Positions 23,814 to 31,858 of a stretch of 64,000 nt of DNA are shown here, piece by piece (positions within the stretch are counted from its first letter, which is position 1; each line of letters begins with the position of its first letter). This DNA is from Cellulomonas sp. Leaf395. Lineage in GTDB: Bacteria > Actinomycetota > Actinomycetes > Actinomycetales > Cellulomonadaceae. The position numbers were made by a program, and so were the translations under genes. The notes under the pieces were generated by a model. That model saw nothing but the letters and a program-made list of their open reading frames with translations. It ran no database searches and was not told the DNA's origin. The DNA lies in assembly GCF_001424125.1 (NCBI RefSeq), contig NZ_LMQI01000005.1, positions 341,567 to 405,566 of the forward strand. The letters run 5' to 3'.

Positions 23814-25652
23814 CTACGGCGTGACGGTCAGCGGCGTGCCGCCGGACGTCAGCTGCCAGTCGGGGTTGGTCGACGAGAAGAGCACCGGGTCGATCACCTC
23901 GTTGGCGATCACCCAGTCGATGAGCAGCTGCCGGATCTCGACCTGCCGGTTGTAGACGACGGGGGCCGTCGTGACACCCGGGAAGTTGCCCCCGCCGGAC
24001 TGCCGGTAGTTGTTGATCGCGACGACGAACTCCTGGGTATCGGTGACGGGGACGCCACCGTAGGCCAGCCCCACGATGCGGCTGCCCACCGGCTGCGCGA
24101 GGTCGATGTCGTAGGTGAGCGGCTGGTCGAGCCCACCCATGACGTCGTAGTTGTAGTCGGGCGTGCCGTTCGGAGCCGTCGGCGTCACCGCGTTGGTGAG
24201 GTCGGCGGCCGCGTACGTGCCTGGCGTCGGAGCGGCCTTGAAGTACTCCGCCGACTTCTCCAGGTACGCCTTGACCTGTGCACCCGTGAGCTTGATGCCC
24301 AGGAGGGTGTTGTCGTAGATGTACAGGCCGGCGATGTCCCGGACGGACACGTCACCCTGCGGGATCGCAGCGTCCTTGTTGAACGGCGCCGCGATGGACA
24401 GCACGGGGAGCTCGGCGTCGGCGCCCGTGAGCTCGGCCTTGACGGCGCCTGCCTGCACGTAGTTGATGAAGTCGAGCACCGCGGTGTCCTCGTACCGGGC
24501 GGTCGCGGCGGACATGGCCTCGGTCGAGGTGCCGATCACGCTGTTGACGTAGTCGACGACGGTCTTCTGCTCGTCGGCGAGCATGCTGACGATCGCCGGG
24601 TCTTCCGGGACGGTGTTCGAGTTGAGCACCGAGGCGTCCACCGACTCCACGGTCCAGCTCCCACGGCTGTACGACAGGTCGATGTCGAACACCGACAGGC
24701 GCTCGCCCCACTTCAACGGCTCGGACAGGACGACGGGCTTGCCCGTGGCGGTGTTGGTGACCACGCGCTCGGCGATCTCCTGGTGGGCGTGGCCCACGAG
24801 GATCGCGTCGATGCCCGGCACCTGCTGGGCGACGAGGGTCGCGGCGTTCTCCGGGTACGGCAGCGCGTCGCCGTAGGACGACGAGGTGTCGGCGCCCGAG
24901 TGCGCGGCGACGACGACGACGTCGGCACCCTTGCGCTTCATCTCGGGCACGTACGCCGCCGCCTGCTCGACCAGCCCGCCGAAGCTCATCTGCCCCTCGA
25001 CGTTCGCCTTGTCCCAGATCGCGATGCCCGGGTTGGTCAGGCCGAGGATGCCGACCTTCACCGGCTTGCCGTTCGGTGTCCGCACGGACTTGATGACGTA
25101 CGGCGTGAACGCGGCCTGCCCGTTCTCGTCGTTCGTGGCGTTGGCGGCGAGCAGCGGGAAGTCGAGCTGCTTCTCGAAGGTGCGCAGGTAGGGGATCCCG
25201 TAGTTGAACTCGTGGTTGCCCAGCGCGGCGGCGTCGTAGCCGATCGCGTTCATCGCCGCGGCCATCGGGTGCTCGACGCTCTTCGAGATCGGCTGGATCT
25301 TGGCGTAGTAGTACGCCAGCGAGGTGCCCTGGATGGTGTCGCCGGCGTCGATGAGCAGCGTGTTCTGGTCACCGCGGTCCGCGCGGACCTGGTCGACGAG
25401 CGTCGACACCTTGGCCAGGCCCACGTCGTTGTGAGCGCTGTCGTCGTACTCGGCGTTCTTGAAGTAGTCCCAGTTCAGTGCGCTGCCGTGCAGGTCCGTG
25501 GTGCCCATGACGGTGAGCTGATAGTCCGTGCTCTTGCCCTGTCCGTGGCCGTCGCCGGCCGTTGCCGGCGAGGCGAGCGCCACGACGAGGAGTGCGGCTG
25601 TGGTCGCCACTCCCGCCCTGACCCCGCCACGTCGCAGGTTGCTGACGCTCAT
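23814..25652 (-). CDS. Secreted 5'-nucleotidase / 2',3'-cyclic phosphodiesterase (UshA-like)
   Basis: A 612-residue exported protein. The signal peptide covers about residues 1-32 (RRGG, then VATTAALLVVALASPATA). The metallophosphoesterase domain has TDLHGS, DAGDTIQG, GNHEFNYG, VVAAHSGAD and GHAHQE, the metal ligands of this fold. The C-terminal 5'-nucleotidase domain follows from about 350 (SIAAPFNKDAAIPQGDVSVRD, NNYRQSGGGNFPG, the substrate-binding region). It hydrolyses nucleotides or cyclic nucleotides outside the cell to release phosphate and nucleosides. There is no LPXTG or C-terminal membrane anchor. It stands alone, convergent with ppdK and about 100 bp downstream of corA. Confidence 0.92.
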   Translation of the reverse strand: MSVSNLRRGGVRAGVATTAALLVVALASPATAGDGHGQGKSTDYQLTVMGTTDLHGSALNWDYFKNAEYDDSAHNDVGLAKVSTLVDQVRADRGDQNTLLIDAGDTIQGTSLAYYYAKIQPISKSVEHPMAAAMNAIGYDAAALGNHEFNYGIPYLRTFEKQLDFPLLAANATNDENGQAAFTPYVIKSVRTPNGKPVKVGILGLTNPGIAIWDKANVEGQMSFGGLVEQAAAYVPEMKRKGADVVVVAAHSGADTSSSYGDALPYPENAATLVAQQVPGIDAILVGHAHQEIAERVVTNTATGKPVVLSEPLKWGERLSVFDIDLSYSRGSWTVESVDASVLNSNTVPEDPAIVSMLADEQKTVVDYVNSVIGTSTEAMSAATARYEDTAVLDFINYVQAGAVKAELTGADAELPVLSIAAPFNKDAAIPQGDVSVRDIAGLYIYDNTLLGIKLTGAQVKAYLEKSAEYFKAAPTPGTYAAADLTNAVTPTAPNGTPDYNYDVMGGLDQPLTYDIDLAQPVGSRIVGLAYGGVPVTDTQEFVVAINNYRQSGGGNFPGVTTAPVVYNRQVEIRQLLIDWVIANEVIDPVLFSSTNPDWQLTSGGTPLTVTP

Positions 25653-25755
25653 GTCCTATGTCTCCCATGCTGTCGGTTCTGCACCGGATTGCGGTGCGCC
25701 GGGCACGGTACTCCGTCCAGGTGTGCACGACATGTCGGGCGGGTGACCGACCGGC

Positions 25756-26739
25756 TCACCACCAGCCCTGCCGTTTCGCCCACCACAGCAGGCTCCCGGA
25801 CATCGCGAGCATGACCGCGAGCGCGACCGTGAGCGGGACCACCGTCGTCCGGTCGTTGACGATGAGGTTCATCCCGAGCACCGAGGCGAGCGCGGTGATC
25901 GGCAGGGTCACGACCGCGATCACCGCGAGCCGTTCGGCGGCGATGGTCATCTTCGTCTCGGTCCGGGTCCGGTAGAACTCGATGACGCCCTGCAGGTAGT
26001 CCTTCTCCTCGCCCGCCAGGCCCGCGATCCGGTCGAACTGGTCGATCAGGTCGGTCACGAGGTGTCGGCTCTCCTCGGGAACGGCGCGCGGCAGTCCGGC
26101 CAGGCGCCGGTAGATCTCCGCGGTCTGCGCCGCGATCGTCCTGACGGCCAGGAGCCCGTGCCGCGTGCGGAACATCTCGTCGAGGAAGTGCTCAGGGTTG
26201 CCGTAGGCGCCGTCGGTGACGCGTCCCTCCAGCTCCCACACGTCGCTCGTGAGGTCCTCGACGAACTTCTCCATCCGCCGCGTCAGCGTCGAGACGATCG
26301 CGTGAGAGATGTCGAACGAGGTCCGCGGCCGCAGACGTCCGGCGCGGATGCGCTCGAGGACCTCGTGGGTGTCGCGCAGGGCGACCTCGATCGGGACTGC
26401 CGGGTTGACGGGGCCGTGCACGGTGACGAGGTACCGGGGCCCGATCAGCCGGTCGAGCTCGACGTGGTGGACGTGGCCGCCGGCACCGCGCTCGGGGGCG
26501 TGCAGGACGAGGAAGAGCGAGCCCGGGTACGCGTGCAGCTTGGGCAGCCGGTTGCGGACCTCGCAGTCGTGCACGGCGAGCGGGTGCAGCCCGAACGTGG
26601 TCGTGAGCACGTCGGCCGCCTCGGCGGACCACTGCGGGATGTCCACCCACACGATCCCGTGCCGTCCGGTGAGCAGCTCGGGCAGCTCGTCGACCGCGCA
26701 GTCGCGGACGCCGTCGTCGGTGATGAGGTACACGTCCAC
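25756..26739 (-). CDS. corA: CorA-family magnesium/divalent cation transporter
   Basis: A 327-residue protein with a large soluble N-terminal domain and two C-terminal membrane helices. The hallmark GMN motif is in ASVLGMNLIVND at the end of the first helix, and the C-terminus is basic (WWAKRQGWW). The FRTRHGLLAVRTIAAQ stretch is the long stalk helix. It forms a pentameric channel for Mg2+ in the cytoplasmic membrane. It begins 19 bp after the stop of the glycosyltransferase gene, so the two are likely one transcript; no functional link is evident. Confidence 0.92.
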   Translation of the reverse strand: MDVYLITDDGVRDCAVDELPELLTGRHGIVWVDIPQWSAEAADVLTTTFGLHPLAVHDCEVRNRLPKLHAYPGSLFLVLHAPERGAGGHVHHVELDRLIGPRYLVTVHGPVNPAVPIEVALRDTHEVLERIRAGRLRPRTSFDISHAIVSTLTRRMEKFVEDLTSDVWELEGRVTDGAYGNPEHFLDEMFRTRHGLLAVRTIAAQTAEIYRRLAGLPRAVPEESRHLVTDLIDQFDRIAGLAGEEKDYLQGVIEFYRTRTETKMTIAAERLAVIAVVTLPITALASVLGMNLIVNDRTTVVPLTVALAVMLAMSGSLLWWAKRQGWW

Positions 26740-26758
26740 GGCCCGCCTCCTGCCGCCA

Positions 26759-27796
26759 TCATCCTGCGGGAGGTCGGCGCTCGCGCCCGCTGGCGACGAC
26801 GTCGTGGAAAAGCCGTTCGTAGTCGTCGACCATCCGGTCCGCGCTGAACCGGGTCTCGGCCTCGCGACGGCAGTCCTGCCGGCGGATCGTGGGCAGCCTG
26901 CCGACGGCGGTGACCGCCTCGTCAGCGTCGGCCACGAGGAAGCCGGTCGCTCCGTCCCGCAGCAGCTCGGGGAGCGACCCGCGTGGTGTGGCGATCACGG
27001 GCGTCCCCGCAGCGAGCGCCTCGACCACGGAGAGCCCGAACGGCTCCTCGAAGTCGATGAGGTGCAGCAGCGCGGCGGCGCCCCCCAGCAGCCGGTCCCG
27101 CTCGGCAGGGCCGACCGACCCGACGAAGCGCACGAGGTCGCCGTCGACGTGCGGCTCGACGAGCGTGCGGAAGTAGGCCTCGTCGTGCACGACGCCCGCG
27201 ATGACCAGCGGCATCCCCGTGCGACGAGCGACCTCGATCGCGAGATGGGCGCCCTTGTCCGGATGGATGCGGCCGAGGAAGAGCAGGTAGCCGCCGTCGC
27301 CCGGACCGGGGGTGAACTGCGTGAGGTCGAGACCGTGGTGGATCGTGGCGGCGTAGCGCAGGGCCGGGTGCCGGTTCGCATCGCTGATCGACACGTAGTG
27401 CGCGATGTCGTCGTAGGCGCGGTAGACCGGCACGATGCGTTCTGACGAGAAGCCGTGGATCGTCGTCACCACCGGCGTCGCGGTCAGGCGGCTGTAGGTC
27501 AGCGGCAGGAAGTCGAACTGGTTGGAGATGACGTCGAACCGCGCTGCCCGCTCGAAGACCGCCGCGATGTGCAGCGACTCGCACACCTTGACGTCGATGG
27601 ACGGGTCCTCCTCGTAGCCGGCGGGCGCCTCGGCGTGCAGGCGTGCGGCGGTCAGGGAGTCGGCGGTGGCGAAGAGGGTGACGTCGTGACCGCGCGCCAC
27701 CAGGCCTTCCGCCAGGGTGGAGGCGACCTGCTCCCACGGCCCGTACGAGCGGGGCGGCGTGCGGTGGGCGATCGAGGCGAGAACGGCGATCCTGAC
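26759..27796 (-). CDS. Glycosyltransferase family 4 (GT-B), apparent GTC start
   Basis: A GT4-type enzyme of about 345 residues. Homologous proteins open with M-R-I-A and a Rossmann strand, and here the in-frame sequence is RIAVLASIAHRTPPRSYGPWEQV. The codon in the Met position is GTC at 27794-27796, preceded by GGAGG with six bases of spacing. No ATG, GTG or TTG lies in frame between it and the upstream TGA. The first standard start, a GTG near 27703, would delete the first Rossmann strand. The acceptor and donor domains follow, with LFLGRIHPDKG and the E-x7-E region EEPFGLSVVEALAAGTPVI. The sugar donor and acceptor are unknown. Either a noncanonical start, a damaged start or a sequence error applies. 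Confidence 0.82.
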   Translation of the reverse strand, partial: VRIAVLASIAHRTPPRSYGPWEQVASTLAEGLVARGHDVTLFATADSLTAARLHAEAPAGYEEDPSIDVKVCESLHIAAVFERAARFDVISNQFDFLPLTYSRLTATPVVTTIHGFSSERIVPVYRAYDDIAHYVSISDANRHPALRYAATIHHGLDLTQFTPGPGDGGYLLFLGRIHPDKGAHLAIEVARRTGMPLVIAGVVHDEAYFRTLVEPHVDGDLVRFVGSVGPAERDRLLGGAAALLHLIDFEEPFGLSVVEALAAGTPVIATPRGSLPELLRDGATGFLVADADEAVTAVGRLPTIRRQDCRREAETRFSADRMVDDYERLFHDVVASGRERRPPAG

Positions 27797-27988
27797 GGCG
27801 TGCCTCCACGGCTGGGGGCGGTCGCGGGCCCGGAAGAGTCCCGACCGCGACTGGTAGCCTAGTCATGCGGTGCCCGGTCCGGCTGTGAGCACGACCAGCG
27901 GACCAGGACGCCCGGGGATGTCGATCAGGCCCCGCCCGAGGTCGGTAGCGCACTCCGCTGCGAAGCACCACCACCGTGAAGGGCCTCC

Positions 27989-29119
27989 ATGGCCATCAGG
28001 TTCGGCATCCTCAGCACGTTTCCCCCCACGCAGTGCGGCCTGGCGACGTTCTCCTCGGCGCTCGCCACCCACCTGATCGAGGCCGGTGCCGACGTGTCGG
28101 TCGTCCGCCTCGTCGACAGCATGCAGCCGACGCTGCCGCTCGTCTCGCACCAGCTGGTCACAGATGCGCCGGACGAGGCGCGCGCCGCAGCGGCGGCCCT
28201 GAACGCGTGCGACGTGGCGCTCGTCCAGCACGAGTACGGGATCTACGGCGGGCCCGACGGCGCCGACGTCGTCGACGTCCTGGCCCGCGTCCGCGTCCCG
28301 GTGGTCACCGTGCTGCACACGGTGCTTGCCCACCCGACCCCTCACCAGCACGAGGTGCTCGCCCGCGTCGTCGCCGCGTCGTCCATGACAGTGACGATGA
28401 CCGAGGCCGGTCGCCGGCGGCTGATCGACGGCTGGGGCGTCGACCCGGCGTCCGTCACGGTGATCGCGCACGGCGCCCGGGACAACCGGATGCTCGGCGA
28501 CGTCCGCACGCCGCCGCGGGCGTCCCCCACGGTGCTGACCTGGGGACTGCTCGGTGAGGGCAAGGGGATCGAGTGGGCGCTCGAGGCGATGGCCGGGCTC
28601 ACCGACCTCCGGCCCCGTCCCACCTACCGGATCGTCGGTCAGACGCACCCGAAGGTCCTGGAGCGCTCCGGCGAGGTGTACCGCCGCCGGCTGGAGCGTC
28701 TGGTAGACCGGCTCGGCCTGGGCCGGATGGTCCAGCTCGACGACCGGTACCTCGACGTCCTGACGCTGCAACGGATCGTCGCGGCGGCCGACGTGGTGCT
28801 CCTGCCCTACGACTCACCGGACCAGGTGACCTCGGGCGTGCTGACGGAGGCGGTCGTCGCGGGCAGGCCGGTGGTGTCCACGGCCTTTCCCCACGCCGTC
28901 GAGCTGCTCTCGGGTGGCGCAGGCATCCTGGTGCCGCGACGCGACCCGGCGGCGATCCGCTCCGCCCTGCGCCGCGTGATCACGGAGCCTGGGCTCGCGG
29001 CGTCGATGGCGGCAGCGTCCCGTCAGCTGGCGCCCGGCCTGCTGTGGTCCGCGGTCGCCGAGAGGTACGTCGACCTCGCCGCGGAGCTGCTGCGCGCCCG
29101 CACGCTGTCGGTGGCCTGA
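27989..29119 (+). CDS. Glycosyltransferase family 4, first gene of GT4-(alpha/alpha)6-GH130 cassette
   Basis: A 376-residue GT-B glycosyltransferase. The N-terminus IRFGILSTFPPTQCGLATFSS is typical of GT4 enzymes with the TFPP(R/T)xCGIATF signature. The donor domain has LTWGLLGEGKGIEWALEAM and ending PYDSPDQVTSGVLTEAVVAGRPVV, the equivalent of the E-x7-E region. It is cytoplasmic and the donor is unknown, possibly GDP-mannose given the GH130 downstream (inference). Its stop overlaps the start of the next gene by one base (TGATG), and that gene overlaps the GH130 gene, so the three are translationally coupled. Confidence 0.88.
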   Translation: MAIRFGILSTFPPTQCGLATFSSALATHLIEAGADVSVVRLVDSMQPTLPLVSHQLVTDAPDEARAAAAALNACDVALVQHEYGIYGGPDGADVVDVLARVRVPVVTVLHTVLAHPTPHQHEVLARVVAASSMTVTMTEAGRRRLIDGWGVDPASVTVIAHGARDNRMLGDVRTPPRASPTVLTWGLLGEGKGIEWALEAMAGLTDLRPRPTYRIVGQTHPKVLERSGEVYRRRLERLVDRLGLGRMVQLDDRYLDVLTLQRIVAAADVVLLPYDSPDQVTSGVLTEAVVAGRPVVSTAFPHAVELLSGGAGILVPRRDPAAIRSALRRVITEPGLAASMAAASRQLAPGLLWSAVAERYVDLAAELLRARTLSVA

Positions 29120-30132
29120 TGTACCCGGCGCCGGTCTTCGACCACCTGGAGCACCTGTCCACCCCGGTCGGGCTGTTCGAGCACGCGCTGCTCACAGAGC
29201 CCCGGCCCGAGCACGGCTACTGCCTCGACGACGTGGCCCGGGGTCTCGTCGTGACGTCGCGCCAGCTGGGGCCGTCGGCGCAGGTCGAGGGGCTCAGGGC
29301 GACCTACCTGCGGTTCACCCTCTTCGCGCAGGACGGGCTCGGGCGGTTCCACAACCGGCGGGACGCCGCCGGCCGGTGGACGGACACCGCGACGGTCGAG
29401 GACCACTGGGGGCGTGCCCTGTGGGCTCTCGGGACGACGGCCGCGGTGACGCCCGACCCTCGGGTGCGGCGGGCCGCACTGGACGCGGCCGTGGTCAGCC
29501 TCGAGAGACGCTCGCCCTGGTGGCACGCCATGGCGTACGCCGCGCTCGGCGCCTCGGAGGTCCTCGACGCGCAGCCCGGCAGCCGGGTGGCCCGGGCGCT
29601 GCTCGTCGACGCCCGTACGCTCCTGGCGTGCCCGACGGACCCCACCTGGCCGTGGCCGGACGCCCGGCTCACGTACGCCAACGCGGTGCTCCCGGAGGCG
29701 CTGGTGGCCATCGGCTCGGCGCTCGGTGACGACGACACCCTTGACGCGGGCCTGAGCCTGCTGCACTGGCTCCTCGCGCAGGAGACCCACGACGGCCACC
29801 TGTCCCTGACACCGGTCGGTGGCCGGCAGGACGGCGACGAGCGACCGGGCTTCGACCAGCAGCCGATCGAGGTCTCGGCCCTGGCGGAAGCGAGCTGGCG
29901 GGCCTTCTGCGCGACGCGCGACGAGGTCTGGCTGGGCTACCTGGACCGCTGCGTGCGGTGGTTCCTGGGCGACAACGACAACGGGATGGTCCTCTACGAC
30001 GCCGTCTCGGGCGGAGGCTTCGACGGTCTGCACACGCACGGGGTCAACCAGAACCAGGGCGCCGAGTCGACCCTCGCCGCGCTGTCGACGCTCCAGCTCG
30101 GACGACTGGCGCTGGTCCAGGCGGTCGCATGA
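29119..30132 (+). CDS. (alpha/alpha)6-barrel protein, glycosidase-like, unknown function
   Basis: A 337-residue protein starting at the ATG overlapping the previous stop (TGATG). Motifs include EPRPEHGYCLDDVARGL at the start, DHWGRALWALG, WPWPDARLTYANAVLPEAL, and a conserved GGRQDGDERPGFDQQPIEVSA. The many helix-forming blocks and the tryptophan/aspartate pattern suggest an (alpha/alpha)6 toroid like those of glycoside hydrolases and lyases. I cannot assign a CAZy family by eye. It lies between GT4 and GH130 with 1-bp and 4-bp overlaps, so it likely acts on the same glycan. Confidence 0.72.
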   Translation: MYPAPVFDHLEHLSTPVGLFEHALLTEPRPEHGYCLDDVARGLVVTSRQLGPSAQVEGLRATYLRFTLFAQDGLGRFHNRRDAAGRWTDTATVEDHWGRALWALGTTAAVTPDPRVRRAALDAAVVSLERRSPWWHAMAYAALGASEVLDAQPGSRVARALLVDARTLLACPTDPTWPWPDARLTYANAVLPEALVAIGSALGDDDTLDAGLSLLHWLLAQETHDGHLSLTPVGGRQDGDERPGFDQQPIEVSALAEASWRAFCATRDEVWLGYLDRCVRWFLGDNDNGMVLYDAVSGGGFDGLHTHGVNQNQGAESTLAALSTLQLGRLALVQAVA

Positions 30133-31559
30133 CCGCGGCCGGCGCGCCGCTCCTGCGGCGTACGGACCATGTGCTGCGCCCGGACGCGTCCCGGGTGGTC
30201 AGCCTGCCGTTCCTGCCCGGTGAGGAGATCCGGGGGGCGGGCCTCTCGCGCCGGGCTGTCGTGCTGGAACGGCTGCTGGCGCTTCCCGACGCCGAGGTGG
30301 ATGCGGCGCTCATCGACGTCCTGACGTTGTTCACTGCGCGTCACGACGACCTGGCCGGGCTGCTCGACGAGCGGTTCGCCCTGGTCGCCCGGCACGTGGA
30401 GCACGCCGGCACCCTGTCGTCGGAGCGGCGTCGGCTCATCGGTGCGTGCATGAGCCAGGAGTACGCGATCGAGTCCGCCGCGCTGTTCAACCCGTCGATG
30501 GTCGCCCACCCCGACCAGAGCGGGCTCCCCGAGGGTTCCACGCGGTTCGTGATGAGCGTCCGCGGAGTCGGCGAAGGGCACGTGTCCTGCGTCGAGCTGC
30601 GCACGGGTGTGGTCGACGCGTCGAGCACCGTCACGTTCGACACGCCAGGTCCGACGACGACCCGTCCGGTCCGCCACGACATCGAGCACTCCCGCTCGCA
30701 CCTGCGCCGGCAGAACGACGAGCTCGCCGGGGACCCGGCGGACGCCGACGCCCTGCTCAGAGCCTTGCCGGACACCTTCCCGCCGGAAGCGGTTCGGGCC
30801 GACCCGCGGCTCGCCTGGCTGTCCGCGTGCTCGTACGACGTGACGTTCCCGGCGGACGGCGCGATCGACTCACGCGTGCTGCTGCCGGGCAGCGCCGCCG
30901 AGCGGGGCGGCATCGAGGACCTCCGGCTGGTCGAGGTCGAGCACGCCGACGGACGCAGCCGTTACCTCGGGACGTACACGGCGTTCGACGGCGAGTCCGT
31001 CGCGCCGCACCTGCTGGAGACCGACGACTTCGTGACCTTCCGGCTGCGCCGGCTGACCGGCCCGGGCGCGAAGAACAAGGGCATGGCGATCTTCCCGCGG
31101 CAGGTCGGTGGGCAATACTTCGCTCTGTCGCGCTGGGACCGCGAGAGCAACTCCCTCGCCGTGTCCGCGGACCTGATGCACTGGGACGACCTGGGCACGC
31201 TCAGCGCACCCACGCTGGCCTGGGAGATCATCCAGGTGGGCAACTGCGGGTCACCGATCGAGACGCCCGACGGGTGGCTCGTCCTCACGCACGGCGTCGG
31301 CCCGATGCGTCAGTACGGCATCGGGGCGATGCTCCTGGACCTCGAGGACCCGCGCACGGTCATCGGAAGCCTCGCCGCGCCCCTCCTGACGCCCGCACCC
31401 GACGAACGCGACGGGTACGTCCCGAACGTCGTCTACACGTGCGGAGCCCTGCTGCACGGAGAGACCCTCGTCCTGCCGTACGGGTGCAGCGACGCGGCGG
31501 TCCGCGTGGCTCTGGTCGACGTGCCGACGCTGCTCGAGCGGATCGTCCCCAGCGCCTGA
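30129..31559 (+). CDS. GH130-family glycoside phosphorylase/hydrolase (beta-mannoside type)
   Basis: A 476-residue protein whose ATG overlaps the previous stop (ATGA). The C-terminal half is the five-bladed propeller region of GH130: YESAAL-type ESAALFNPSMV, RYLGTYTAFDG, KNKGMAIFPRQVGGQYFALSRWD, GNCGSPIETPDGWLVLTHGVG and LPYGCSDAAVRVA. GH130 enzymes phosphorolyse or hydrolyse beta-mannosides, yielding mannose 1-phosphate when phosphorolytic. An N-terminal part of about 140 residues precedes the canonical fold. No signal peptide is present, so it is cytoplasmic. Together with the GT4 it suggests synthesis and salvage of a mannose-containing oligosaccharide. Phosphorylase versus hydrolase cannot be decided here. 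Confidence 0.85.
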   Translation: MTAAGAPLLRRTDHVLRPDASRVVSLPFLPGEEIRGAGLSRRAVVLERLLALPDAEVDAALIDVLTLFTARHDDLAGLLDERFALVARHVEHAGTLSSERRRLIGACMSQEYAIESAALFNPSMVAHPDQSGLPEGSTRFVMSVRGVGEGHVSCVELRTGVVDASSTVTFDTPGPTTTRPVRHDIEHSRSHLRRQNDELAGDPADADALLRALPDTFPPEAVRADPRLAWLSACSYDVTFPADGAIDSRVLLPGSAAERGGIEDLRLVEVEHADGRSRYLGTYTAFDGESVAPHLLETDDFVTFRLRRLTGPGAKNKGMAIFPRQVGGQYFALSRWDRESNSLAVSADLMHWDDLGTLSAPTLAWEIIQVGNCGSPIETPDGWLVLTHGVGPMRQYGIGAMLLDLEDPRTVIGSLAAPLLTPAPDERDGYVPNVVYTCGALLHGETLVLPYGCSDAAVRVALVDVPTLLERIVPSA

Positions 31560-31595
31560 ACGGGCCCCGACGCCCGGGTCCGGCCCCGCCCCGTG

Positions 31596-31613
31596 GACGG
31601 CGTGAGCGCCGTC
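31596..31613 (+). terminator. Hairpin after the GH130 gene
   Basis: GACGGCG-TGAG-CGCCGTC, a perfect 7-bp stem with tetraloop followed by ACTTTCCC. It lies 37 bp after the GH130 stop and ahead of the beta-glucan operon, so it likely separates the two transcription units. The rest of the 299-bp gap has no coding sign. Confidence 0.6.
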
Positions 31614-31858
31614 ACTTTCCCACATGGTGGACCTGCTCTCACCCCTGTGACCAGGCGCACCGCCGCTGGGGTGGACAGGTTCCCATGTCCTCCGTAGCGT
31701 CTTTCGCATCCACAAGGCGGCGGCGCCAGTCGAGTTCCGGATCTCCGGACCTCGCGGTCGTCGCCTTCGTGCATATGGCGCCAATGTCGCTGTCACATCG
31801 GTCAGGTGGGCCTCTGAACCACCCGGCCGTCCGACTGGACGACCGAAGGGCGCGACCT

